Part shown: positions 33,923 to 47,300 of the stretch, one piece after another
How the letters are laid out: each line of letters begins with the position of its first letter
Numbering within the stretch: the first letter of the stretch is position 1
Source of the DNA: Smittia aterrima
Lineage: Eukaryota; Arthropoda; Insecta; Diptera; Chironomidae
Assembly: GCA_033063855.1 (NCBI GenBank)
Contig: CP093829.1
Coordinates: 10,860,243-10,924,242, forward strand
Direction: 5' to 3'
DNA length: 64,000 nt
Translations under genes and position numbers: made by a program
Notes under the pieces: generated by a model
Seen by the model: the letters and a program-made list of their open reading frames with translations, nothing else
The model's database searches: none
Told to the model about the DNA's origin: nothing

Positions 33923-35396
33923 ATGAGTTCTACGAAAGAAGTTCAGCTGAAAATCGAGTGCTTCGGTACTGTCGAGAATCCAATAACAAAGAAACGAGAT
34001 CCGATCAAGAAATTTATTTGGGAGAGCAAAAACGGAATATCAGTGACAGTGATTTCTTACGGAGCAATCATTCAATCAATCAAAGTACCGGATCGTGCTG
34101 GGAATGTTGAAGATGTTGTTTTGGGATTCGATGATATTGCTGGATATCGCAAGAGCAACAATCCATATTTTGGAGCATTAGTTGGTCGTGTCGCAAATAG
34201 AATTGCCAGAGGTGAATTCAAGTTGAACGAAGTAAATTATTCTGTTGCCAAAAATTGGAATGGAAAGCATCATCTCCACGGAGGAATAATCGGATTTGAC
34301 AAGTTCAATTTTGATCATCATGTTGATGAAAACAAAGTATACTTGAGTCACCTTTCCCCTGACGGGTATGAAGGTTATCCAGGAGCCGTGTTGACTACTA
34401 TCAAGTGTGAACTGCTTAACGACGGTTCGTTTGTAATGGAATATCTGGCGACATCAACAAAGCCGACTCCAATAAACTTGACAAACCACTCATATTTCAA
34501 CTTGGCTGGCCATGTGAGAAATTTATTCGCCAATCTCTTCTCTCTTTCTTGAGTACTTATTTATTTATATGCAATACTTATAGGGCAGTGGATATGAAGA
34601 AATTTACAAACATGTCATAAGCATCAATGCTGATAAGATAACCGAGACTGACTCGGAGTCAATTCCGACTGGAAAACTCATCAATGTCGTTGGGACTCCT
34701 TTCGATTTGAGGATTCCTCGTGAAATTGGACCTGCAATGCGAAAAATTAATCCTGGCTACGACGACAATTTTTGCCTCAACATTCCATCAAAATCTGTTG
34801 ATTCATTAAACTTCGTTTCAAGGTTTGGAAAATTTAAAAACAAATTTTGATTATTTTGAAAATCAAAATATTTTTTGGTAGAGTCGTTCACCCTGGGTCC
34901 GGAAGATTTTTGGAAGTCTTCAGCAACCAGGAAGGAGTTCAGTTGTATACAGCAAACTTCTTGCCTGATCCTTGTGGCAATGTTAGTAAAAAATTTCTTT
35001 CGGTTTAATTTATTTCATGAATTCTTTCTTAGATCAACCCGGAGACCTTCGTGAGCGAAAATTATTACGAAGTCGACGGCGTATTGACAACTAAACTCGA
35101 GCAAGTCAATGTTTCTACTAAAGACAAAGCTCTTCCTCTTTGCTCTGAGGAATCTAAAGTCGAAGGAAAAGGCGGAGTTCACTATTTGAAGCACGGCGCG
35201 TTCTGTTTGGAAACACAGAAGTTCCCAGATGCTGTTAACCACGTAATTTTGCAACAACAAAAAAGGATTCTCCCTTCCATTCGTTCTAACATAAAACCTT
35301 TTTTCTCTCCCTCAGGAAAACTTCCCTTCAACAATCTTGAACCCTGGTACAACTTACAAGCATTCAGTCGTCTTCAAGTTCGGAGTAAACGTTTAA
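33923..35396 (+). CDS. Aldose 1-epimerase (galactose mutarotase)
   Basis: The CDS is join(33923..34513, 34584..34822, 34882..34981, 35033..35242, 35316..35396), 406 aa. Family motifs run in order: ISYGAIIQSIKVPD, NPYFGALVGRVANRIA, GKHHLHGG, NLTNHSYFNLAGH (catalytic-acid His near 189), PGYDDNFC, and KHGAFCLETQKFPDAVNH with the catalytic-base Glu near 370. The enzyme interconverts alpha and beta anomers of glucose and galactose, feeding the Leloir pathway in the cytosol. The protein is longer than the ~340 aa usual in the family. The extra ~45-50 residues lie in exon 4 between the NFLPDP strand and GGVHYLKHG; they are polar, Lys/Glu/Ser-rich and probably a surface loop. AATAAA lies at 35413-35418, only 17 bp past the stop. 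A TATA promoter lies just upstream. Confidence 0.94.
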
Positions 35397-38300
35397 TTCC
35401 AATGTTACATCAAATAAAATTTTATTACAACGAAGCAAAATTACTTTTTGAGCTCAGAACGTCAATCGCATGCGAATGAAATTTTCCATCCGTTGTTGTT
35501 TGTATGGCGCAAGGTTTCACATATCATCGGGAAAAAAGGTTTCCATGAAAAAGAGAAAACTCTTTTACTTTGTATGTAGTAATTTTCCATGCAGTCAGTT
35601 CCATGTTAGCCTGTTTTCGAGGTTACAAAAGATCGAATGGGTTGAAATTTCCTGTAAACATTTTTCCTCAGTGGCGTATTTCGATTTCCTGGGCGTCAAC
35701 ATTGTTCACTCTTTTCGAGTATTACTTCAGTTTGCCTCTTACATTTCTTTGTTGGCGGCGACCAAAAGATTGTCTGCCGAGGATATTTTTCTTTTCGTTG
35801 TAAGAAATGTGAAAAGGGTTGAAAGAAAATTCGCGATGGCAATGAAAGGGTTGACATTACATCGAATTTTCCTTAGTATCGATGTCAAAGTTTCCCCTAA
35901 AACTTTGTTCTATAAGAGAGCAGCAGCAAGAAAATGAGCGAGGAGAAAGATTTTCTTAATTAATAAAAGAGAAGAAAATTCGTTGGTAGAAGCGAAGGAG
36001 ACGTCGCCCCTCTGTATTGAATTTATAATTATCAAATCGAGGCGGGGGGAGGGAAAAGGGATGATAATTTACGTTAGACAGACGCAGAGGATGGTTTTTG
36101 TTTCGTGAGCAAGGAGAAATGTTTTTAATTAGAAAAGAAAAGTTTACTTCCTTGGATTCATGAACGTCTAGTAAGTAATTATCATTTTGGTAGGTTTAAT
36201 TAATTAAAGCAATTAAAACAAAGAAACTGGACATTTTTAATTACTATTTCTCTTCTTTTTGTTGCTTCTCGAAGGCGTCTTAGAATCACAGTGTTCAGAG
36301 TTTCCTTGTTGTCTGATATTTCACTGAATTATACGAGAAATTTCACCTGTTACGCAAACCAGTCAAGGTTTCAGTTGGAGGCAGCTGGGCGGACTGATGA
36401 GCTTATTCCGCCTCTCAGACCTAACATGACACAAATCTTATGAAGCCCTGGTAGCGAAATTCAGACATTAAGTTTGACAATACAAAACGACAGTGCGCAC
36501 GAAACGTAACTAAAGGGAATTTTCTCCTTTCGCTAACTTTCGAGCGAGACTTTTCTACGTTTTCACGTTTAGAGAGCGTTGGGGCTTTTCCCTTTTTGAC
36601 AGCTCCGTCGATGTCAAAAGAAGCTTCGTTGTGAATTGCGTATTCTGTTACAATCAACAGCGCAATGAGGAAAATGCGTCATAGGAGAAAAATTTGTGGC
36701 AGTTCGCTGGAGCGCATTAGCCGCTCACTCGAGGTGAATGAGAAAGAATGCTCAGATGCCGCTTTTACATAATTCGCGTACATGCTCAAGCTCCACATTT
36801 CTTATGACAGCCTCGTTATCATCATTTCGCACGCAGATGCAAAAAAAGAAATTCATTACGGACGGCGAGGAGACTCACTCCGTTGAGCAGCGTAACTGAT
36901 AATTTTCAAAACGCATTCTCTGTTCGAACGGAGTGTGAAATAAGTGGAACTTTCTATCAGCAGATCGAACAAAACAAGGTTTTTGTGAAGCGAAAGTCAC
37001 AGAGAAACATAAAAACAGAGAGTGAAAGGTGGCGTGCCATGTCGACAAAATGGAGCTTTCAGTCCAATTTGCTTTGTAATTTCTGACGTGTCACTGGCGG
37101 GACCCCCCTCTCTTCTGGACAACAAGTAAAAAAAACGTTTTTCAACAACGTGCTTCTCAAGACGTTTCATGAATTCCATTCAATTTTTCTCCCGAATCCC
37201 GTTTTAGTGTTGCTTTTCTCAATATGACAGACACAGTAGTTTCGTGACTCAAGCGAAGCAGCCTACGTTGCAAGACCTCGCTTATTACCTCGGCAAGGCA
37301 AGTGGATTTTAAGAGCAACCTATTAAGCAAACATGAAACCACGAGTGTATTTACTGACTCTACGCCATACAAAATCACTGAAAACCTTGAGTGGTCGATT
37401 TGTGAAGTTCAATGATAAACCTTAAGCGACGTGTTGACGAGGCTATGACGAAGAGCATCGATTAAACATCATTGGCCCCACAAAATATTTGTCCAGCCTC
37501 TTGGCATGACACCATTTTACAGAAAAACAGCTGAAAGCAACGTGGCGGTTTCGTCCGATCGCAACCAACGCACAGCTCCGAACACTGCCGCTAAAATGGG
37601 TGATACACGGTTTGCGAATCTGCAGATACGAACATCTCATAAAAATATTTTGGCGCTCGATTTTACAAATATTTCATGAGCGTGCTTTGTTTCATTCGAC
37701 CCGGACCTTCTGCAAGACTGAAATGATGAAATGGTTGTGGACAGGAATGGAAGAGAGAAAATTGCAAAATTATCTTTTCACTTCTCATCATGGTTGGTTG
37801 TTTTTATAGTTTTGTGTTTTTTTTCTGCATCAACTCTCGTGATGCAGATCAATATGTGATCCTAGTTAAACTCATACGTCATGTCTTCACTTTCTGAGAT
37901 AGAAAGTTTCTGTGGACTTCCTTCAATTTCTTCGAAGATTGAGATTCAAATCTCAAGAAAGACATTCGAATTTTTTTTAAAAAAACTAAGTGTGAACTTT
38001 AATTTTTAAAATCAAAGCAACATAACCATCGAGGCTTTTAAATTTTAAAAAATTATTTACGACGACATTCGATAAGGAATTTAAATATTTCGAGTGTCTC
38101 ATTCAAAGTCTTTTAATGATTCGAGTGATGTTGATTGTGCCTCGTCGTGAAACGCTTTTAATTTCACCATTCTACTAGGAGCGCATCGTAGACGGCAACT
38201 CGTCACGAGCAACTTTCGCGATGACTTCAGTGTATTCATTTGAATCATCGAATTGATCCGTTCGATTAAAGCTCCAACCAGTTTTTCAATGGGAAGCACG

Positions 38301-41300
38301 TGAAATTCAAAAGTTGGATGGGTGGCAACCGACACGATCCAATCCTCGAACTTCAGTCGTCAACTTTTAAAGGTCTCTCGTGCACTTTGATGAATCTTTC
38401 TATTTCTGAGCAAACCCATTTCAACGTTGCCTGAACACACATCCTCGGGAAACGCTTTTAATTTCACCATTTCATTAGGCGGACAGAAATTTAAGCAGCT
38501 CTGCTTCGTTCTTTTCATATGTCTCGTACTTTTAAAATGGTTGATGTCTCAATTATTGCGACTTTTAAGTAGAGTCCGATCGAGAAATTGATAAGGAAAA
38601 TTTATGTTATTAAAAGAAAAACAACCATCGTGTAATAGAAATCGGAAAATCTATTAGGAAATGAATGGAAAACAAGTGAGATTTGTACTAAAACATTTAT
38701 AAACTTGTTTTGCGATTACGTCATTGAAGTATTTTTGTTTCTAATTCCCTAGATTTCAGTTTCTATGACTCAATCGAACTTGTCGGATTAAATTAGCCAA
38801 AATGGCAAAAGTTTTTCTATTTCAATATTTTTCATGAAATTAAATTCAAAATTTTCCACTGAAGTTTCCCTCTAAAAAATAAAATATAAATCTTTCTGCT
38901 GATTTCCCAGTGATTCCAAACCATCTCTCTATTCCACTCACGATGTTCCATCTTTCTTCCGTCGACTGAAAACTCTGCTTCAAGAAAATGAATGGGGAAA
39001 GAGAAAAAAGTATTTCGAAGCAAATCTCGTGTTGTCTGCATCTTCAGACCAGATTTGGTTCGGTAAATGTTAGAGTAGGAGGAACCGAAGAGAAAAAAAT
39101 ATGTTGCATCTCGAAAAAGATGTGAGCCTAATAGGTAACTCGGATTTCTTGATTCTTGGATGCTGTTTGATCATCTTGCACAGTAAATTCCATTGTATTC
39201 GCTTAATCTCATCCGTTGAAAGATGAAAGGCAAACAGTTTGAACATCTTTCTCGACTCAGTTTCGTGTGTTCATAAGTCTATGATGAAACACGAAATATT
39301 TCATGCTCTTTTCATTTTTAATCCCAAAACTCTGCTTCTCCCTCTTTTCACAATAAATTGAAGAAGAACGGCAACATGCGGCGAGGGAAAAAGTCAGCGA
39401 TTTTATGAGAGGAAAAATGTCTCGAGTCGTGTGCGAAAGTGAAACATCGACATATCCCTTTCTCAAACGCATTCGAACGTGATTTGAAAATGTTTTCCTT
39501 CTCATGGCTTTCGACATCAACTAGAGTCGTAAATATTGTGTTGTATTTTTCATTGTTTCTTCAATTCTAACAGGCAACGAGACTTTTTCGCCACGACATC
39601 GCACACGAAAACAACAAACGGCACAATTGCGATGCTGGGAACTAGAAGAGCATCAAAAATGAGGCAGTTGGGCGTTTGGAACGATGTTATACGGATGTTT
39701 GTAGAGTTGAGATTAAAATAAAATGATTTTATTTTACGAAAAACAGGAAAATCGTGAAAATTTCTGATGTTAGACACATCGTGAACATCGCAAGAGAAGC
39801 AGACATTTCCTTAAAAGAACAGAAACTGGGTTGAAACCCACGAACTCTCGTAATTAACGGTGGAAAATAGCCAATCAGTACTTTTGCCGTAAGGAACACG
39901 TATAAGAAACACGATAGAGAACAAGGCAACATGATTGCTCTGACTGAAGCATTTCGAAATTGTACACGACTGTTGTTTGCCTTGAGCGAAATCGACCAGA
40001 AATTTTTTCAATGCCGCAATAAAATCAATGAGAGCACCAAGAGAACATGAATCTATGAATAAATTAGCGATTTTCGATACGGTTTAATAAGGTTTTCTTT
40101 TTTGTTGAATCACAACTGTTCGACCCCAGTCGATTTAAAACGCTGTTCGCCGGTAGAGTTTACCAGCTAGACGAACATCGGATCTTCATTTTTATTCTAA
40201 ATATCCCTCGTATTTGCAAAGCGCCTTTGAATTCGCGCTGAACGAAAGTATCACTCTAAGTAGCGACTTTAACGAGCACCGGCAGAAGTTTGAATATTGC
40301 AGGAGGAATGAGAGTTTTTAGTTATTTCTCACAGGGCTCCATAAACATCAGCAGCTGGCACTTTTCATCGACTTCATACAAAACGATCGGTAAGAACGAT
40401 TTTATGTTGCCTTTGAACCTTCGCAGCAAGAAAGATGAAGGTGGTTTTCGTTATGAATTTTCATGCGACATTTTCCGACAAAATGAAAAGCAGAGAATTT
40501 TCGCGATGATACATTTTCCTTTCAAAGTTTCTTGAATAAAAAATGAAACACAAACTATAGAAAAATCATTTCCATCGTCGATAACATTTAATTCACATTT
40601 GCTTCGAGGAAAAGTTGTTTTCCACCTAAATATATTTCGAGTACCAGAGGCCAAGGAAGTGACAGACGCTGTAAGAATTTTCCTCTTCGCAGTGGAATCA
40701 AAAGGTGGTTTCAACTAAATATAAATAGTCGTCGCTACCAATCGTGCGCTCTGCCATTCCTACCACAATAACTCCCCCATAGAGCTTCTGGAATACTTCA
40801 GTTGGCGTGTTTACGAAAAGAGTCGGAGCTCTCGTTACGAAGTGAAATCCCATCGTGAAGACCGACGTGCGAAGTGTGCTGTGTGACGAAGCCGAAGGGC
40901 AATGTGTTCGAACCGCGCATGTGTATCTTGGATTTATTTTTAATGCCAGGAGAGAGAGAATTGTTACCCATCTAAAAATAACTACCCTCGCAGTGCATTG
41001 GTAATCAGAATACATTAATGAACAAGTGCGTTAGAGGAAAGGAAAATTGGGATGGAAATAGAACGTTGCTCTCAGGATTTATGTGTGGTTGGTAGAAATC
41101 AACGGAAAGCTATTCAATGTCGGAAAATTCCAACGATTTTCCACCGTTTCCTTTGTCGGAAAACCTCTTTTAGCTCATGCTCGCCACTTGATTTGATTTC
41201 CACCTTCAAAAACTTTTTTCCTTCAATTTCCAGCAAGAATCCAATAAGAGAGCAGCTCCGGAAAAATTCCTCCTTCAAAAAGATTTTTCCTACGAACACA

Positions 41301-44300
41301 AAAGAAAAGTCAGTGAAACTCAAACTAAGTTTTCTTCTTCGTCATGGGAACCAGGCGCAATAATCTACCAGACAAACAGACCATTTGCTTCTATAAATTT
41401 AACTTGCATATTGTTGTTTCTATCCATGAGACATAAACACATGTTGTCATTTTTTATTTAAATCCTCTCTCTCCTTCCGAATAAACAAAACATAAAAGGT
41501 TCAACGAACCTTCACATCCATTCGTTTCGAATACAAAAATTTCCCTTCGTTCATTACGAATGAATGTGTTCGAGAAACACAGACAACGAGAAAAGAGAAA
41601 CGAAAATAACGAGCTGCTATGAACTTATGCGATTCTATTAATTTAAAATGTGTGGTGGGTTGCTCAAAAAATAAAATTTTCTGTATGGGAACGTATTGAA
41701 ATGAAAAGTGCGGATCACGCCCACCCAAAAAATCTCGACGGGTTTTATGTCTTTATCACTGTGTGTCCAATTTGTTAAACTACCTTTAGCGTCAAGCTTC
41801 CTCTCTCCCACTTGGCGATGCCCCAAAAAAGATTTAAACAGCAGCTCCCCATCAACAGAATTTTTCTTTGAATCAGAAAATTTTCCTCCTTTACAAGTTT
41901 CTCAACGAATATCTTGTCACGCTTTTCCTGGACATTTCCCCATACAAAGCACTTCGTCTTCCACTCGCATCGTCTAAAGGAGGTTCTATCAAAACTTGGT
42001 CAAGGTTCACTGAAACAGAATCATGGTGGAGCTTAGCTCAAAGCGAACGCCTTGATCAACTTGCAGTTCCAGTATTTGTCACACGACTCGAGTGAATTTT
42101 CTACGTCCATAGAGAGTTAATCATCGCATTTAATTGAGAGGTGAATCGTTGTTGAGGTGCAGAGGAATAATAAAAAATTATTACTGCATGAATCATTTAT
42201 CTCTCTTAACACACCCCGTAAATTACATTATGACCAACCGTAGAATTTAAAGGAGCTGCGTTGGAAATTTCCACTCTCTCGGAGGCATGACGCAAAAAAA
42301 AACAGTTTAAACGGATAAAAAAATTGCATTGACTTGGGGTGATTTTCCCCATTTGTTTATGGTCTCGGTCTAATGAGCGCAACCCAAGGGCGAAAAGTAC
42401 TGAGCAAATAGAAAATTTCCATAAGGAAGTTCTCACAACCCTCTTGCCTCTTCAAGCATGAGGATGGCAAACAAGGAAAATTCTTTTTCATTCTATAACT
42501 TCTATGTAGCGAGAGTAGGCTGTTTCGGAACATCCCACAAAAGTGGAAAATTGTATGTGTATGGCAAAACTGCCTACGGCCAGCAGCAGTTGCGTCATTC
42601 TGATCCAAAAATTTCCGAAATTTCAGAAATTCCCGTTTGCTTGGGGGAAAACTCAGCGAGAGAGAGGAAAAGATGTTTTCCGAGACACCGCCAAGCTTTT
42701 CTTCGATCCTAATACCGCGATATTACTTAAAATGTACCTTAAATTATTTTAATTCATTAGAATATGAATTTACTCACTTAAGATAGTTATCAAGCGATTT
42801 TTCCTTGAGGATTTTCCATGAAAGAAAGAAGTTAAATCCTGAAACATTTTTCCAACCGAGAAATGGGTGGAAATCTTCTCTCGCTCTGCATGTAAATCGC
42901 TTGAAATTCTATTTCCATGAAAACGTTTTCATCAGCCTATCGCGCTTTTATGCTTGCTTGTTACTACTAAATATGAATATGACTGACAATAAGAGTTGAC
43001 TGAGAGATGTCATATTATTTGACATGAAAAAGTGTCAGGCGGTCTCTAGGCTAGAGTGAGCTGCGATCGCATGAAATTATCATCATTGACGGTCATTACG
43101 AGCACGAAGTTTTCAATCGACTTTCGCTACTCCCACAACACAAACGCCAAGCGGTAGTCTCCGAAAACAGACGAAGTGTCTGTGAAAAATTTCAACCGTT
43201 CAGTTCATTGTATAAGGCTTCAAGGAAAATTGCGTGACTAGCGTCGCTCTTCTTATGCAATCGAGTAGAACTTTTCGTTTATGCATCGAAAAATCATAAA
43301 TTTTTAGTGAGTTTCTATAACTTTAAATAATTTTATTTTAAAGTTTAAGTTGCTTTGTCTAAGTTTAAGACATTTGTCGTTTCGCTTGATGAGAAATAGT
43401 CGTGTCTTCATTTCGATGAGAGCAAAGCTTTTGCTTTGAACCTCCTCGTTCCGCCTTTTATAGGAAGCCTCCTCATCCACTCAATTACGACTGACATTGT
43501 TTTGCTTGTTGTTGATTCGGGGTGAATGTGCCGACTGAGATTTTGCAGAAACGCTAACATTCATAGCCGCCGGGTAGTTTAGATTTCATTTCGTATGAAT
43601 TTCTACAAAGCTGACTTAGACGCTTGCTCGCGAGACTGCACTCTTGATAGCCTTTTCCGAAATCATCAGAACGATTTCGTTTTCTTCGGTAGTTTGCCTT
43701 CCAGTTGCCAGTGTTTCATTCACTTGTAGGATGGCTCTGCTGTTCCCTTGAAGAGTTTTCCTTCTCTCTCATGGTGATTTCCCATAGATCAGTTTATTTT
43801 CCCATGAACACACAATGTAGGATGGAATCCATTGAAACGAATTAATGACTGGGTAGAGAGGAGTTTTGTGTTGTTGAAACCTCCTTTCCGCCACCGTCAA
43901 AAGCGAAAAAGCTGGGAAAATTTGTGAAGCTAAAATTTGTTTTATATTTGGATTATTAGGCTCTCATGAAACTCTGGAGCTTGTTCGAAATGATTGAGTG
44001 CTTGAAATCATGAATTTCAAAGAATCGTGATGTTTTCTTCGTGATTTCATTCGATGAAACAGAATTTTCTTTCGATCTGACATTAAATGAACTCTTGGGA
44101 CCATCAGATCATTAAGATTTCAGCATAAATAAACAAAATTAGTCATTTTAAGCGCTCAGTTTCTTAGCAGTTCGAGTAACTTGATACAAGATGTCGCTTC
44201 GATTCGTTACTTGCTTTAAGATTAAACTGCATTAGTCTCATTCGGTCATCAACTGGTTGAGTGAAATTCAATAGGACGGGTTGTCAAAATATTGCAACCA

Positions 44301-47300
44301 TCGAAAGCTCATTGGTAGCGTTCCAAACATCGCTGGCATTCTTTACATTCCTGACATTCCAATCCGAATTCCTCACTCACAATGGAAAATATGTGAAAAA
44401 TTCGACTCACTTTTCTGCTTTCCTAAACAAACAATTCGCCAACATTGTCTACACAAAGCGTTTGGAATTGCACTTATGCGAGTGGCGGGAGTCGCTGCTT
44501 GGGAAACACTCTATCAAAAATTTATCAAAAACCACGCCTTTATATACACAGCTGCGAAGAAGAGTGATAAAAACTCCCTAAACCCAGTGCGAGTGAGTAT
44601 GGATTGTTGTTGTGTTCGACGATCTAAAGGGAAAGTTTTAGCTTTAGTGGAGAATGCGTAGGGCTGGAAATAAATGTTCCAACTAAATAATTTCCCTTTC
44701 GTGTTCACGTAAGTTGAAACAGTTTTATTCTGTAAATTACATTAAATTGACTTACAAATGCGTTCGAACGAGAAAGAAAGCGAAGAAATAAAAAAAGTTT
44801 CGTTTCAAAGCGAAAAGAAAACGCCGACGAATCTCTGATTTCTTGATAATAAAGCTTGATACAACCGCTATAAAACAAAAACAAACGCGTTGAGCGAGTT
44901 GAGTAGAAAAAAAAATCAAATGAAACTTTTACTTCTTCAAGCCTATTAGTCGCTTTTTAACATCTGAGGACTGGCAGTAGTCTTATGAGAGTCGACAAAG
45001 TCAGCTGCGTTTGAGTAAAAATATTTATAAATCCTGTTATTTGCCGTCTGTCCATATTGAAAAATTTCTCTGAACTACGATTTCGCGATGAAAATAAATA
45101 AAAGATTTTTTTTTGAAACGGTTTACGAAGATTCGTGCGAAAGCGCTCGAAGTGAACCGTCGACTCATGTTTCCCTCGTACGACGTGATCGAATGTTATG
45201 CAGTCGCTAGATTTTTAGCAGCCCAAAAGGACGAGACTCTAACGAATGAGCTTTTGTACTCCTCATAGTTTGTGATCGAAATTTTACGTATGACTATGGT
45301 AAAACCTTTGGGTTAACAGCAACGAGAGACAGAATACCGATTGAGTAAGTTTTTTTTGCGTCTCTCCATCGAGAGACGATGTCGATGCAGAGGGACGTTC
45401 ATAGCAAACGCTAGTCGTTCGCTGGCTGTCGGCGACTGCAAAAACTTTCAGAATTACCGCTGTGGTACGAATTGAAATAATTTCGTTCCCGGTAACTCTA
45501 AAACTACTCATTTTTTAAAAACAAAATCATTGAATCAACCAGGCGATCAGAATCAACGAGAGCTTCAACGAAACATTTCGTTTCTCATTAAATGTGTTGT
45601 CTTCGTGCCCTCCTTAATGTATTCTTTCGTTGGTATCTGCGTTGTTGTAGCTGCGGCAGTCGGTCTGACGTTTGTATGTAAATTTTCAAACGTTCACTCG
45701 CTTCTCTGGTGAGCAGAGTCGTCTGCTATTATGTCATGCGGGCGCGAAGAGAAAGAACGAAAGAACACAAACAAATTTTGTACGCGAAATGAAAAGTTGT
45801 ATTTTCATTTCATTCTCTTTATTTCCTACATACGTACGTCACAATAAAACTCACAGCAGCAGACATGAAGCAGACGATAATCGGGGCAGAGAATACAACA
45901 AAAACTTGAAAATACATTAAAGATATTTTATTCTTCATTCTCTTTACCTGCGATCGTCGATTTTTCTTTTTTGATTCTTGGCGAGAAGAGCTTCACAGAC
46001 ACTTTAATTGAACAAAGCAGCAGAAGCAGCTGAAAAATTTGTATGTTTACTGTCGAATTTCATTCTGCGATAGAAGCAGTTCATAAAAATGTGCTCGTGA
46101 AGAGCGTTGGCCTTGTGGTAGGTGTGACTCGTGTGAGCAGCAATCACATGCGGATAGAAGATACAATCAATTTCGTGTGATGGTGAATCATGTCTATTTA
46201 ATGTTTCACACATGCTTCAGTGCTAAGTCGATCAGAGTTCTCTCTATCTACGCAATACAAAATCTTTTCTACACACAATGAGCTTGTTAACAAGTTTTAT
46301 ATCTAACTAATAAGCGTTTCATTAGCATTGCGACGACGACGAGTTGTCAGTACGAACTAAAACAAATTCTACAAAGGATTCAGTTAGAGGAGGCAACGAG
46401 TGTTCAACCACACAAGGACGTGCAAAAGACACGACACAAGACACATTTTACTTTGATTATAATGTATTTATGTCACCGCGCATTCTATATGAAACACACA
46501 TGAAAGTGATTGAACAGGAACCCAAAATATCCCGCAACTCCACGTCCGCTCACTGTAACACTTTCCACAAAAAAAAAAATGTTCAACCAAGTATAGAACC
46601 ATCATACGTGTAATACAAATAAGAATCATGTTTGTTTGAAAGCGAGAGAAGAAATAAAGCGAAAGAAGAAAAATATTATAATCATCATAGTACTGAAATA
46701 CAACAATAAATATTCTGCCGATTACACCAGCAGCGCCACTAAGAAAAATAAAATGTGTAATCTAACAAAACAGAAAACAACCATCACCAAGCAACAACAA
46801 CGAGCGCACCTATATAGAGTTCACGACACTCAAATCAAGTACAAGAAACTGTTCTCTCTCTACACATGCTGAGTGTTTTATCATCGAGGAAACTTCATCG
46901 GGCCACACATTAGACGCGAGAAAGAGTGAAAAGTATCAAAAAAATATAAAATAAAATCGCGCTAGTGAGCATACTTTGACAATCCCAAACAAAAAGCATG
47001 TGTGACTACCACTAATCAAATAATATAAAAAATTTTAGTTAAAAGCAAGCCTTCAATCGACAGCGACAGTTGAAAAGGATAAAACTGTGTGAAGAGAGAT
47101 TCAAACGAGGCCTAACGTACCACCAATATTGCGAAGCAGTCCCTACAAACACAAAATATTTCCCTCAACTACGCATGCCGTCGTCGTCGTTTCGTCCTGA
47201 ATTTTGCTTCTGGTGGAAAAGCATAAATACATGGCTGGCATAATATAGGACAATGCATTAATGGCAACATACTTTGCTATCAGGAATACAAACACAAGAG

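Noticed and set aside
35470..35937. 155-codon open frame just after the aldose epimerase gene
   Set aside because: The composition looks like translated AT-rich non-coding DNA, with no domain, no conserved-looking segments and no promoter or splice context.
44261..44661. Two overlapping open frames of 106 and 126 codons
   Set aside because: Both frames are open over the same bases, neither shows a motif, and overlapping frames of this size are expected by chance in a 13-kb desert.
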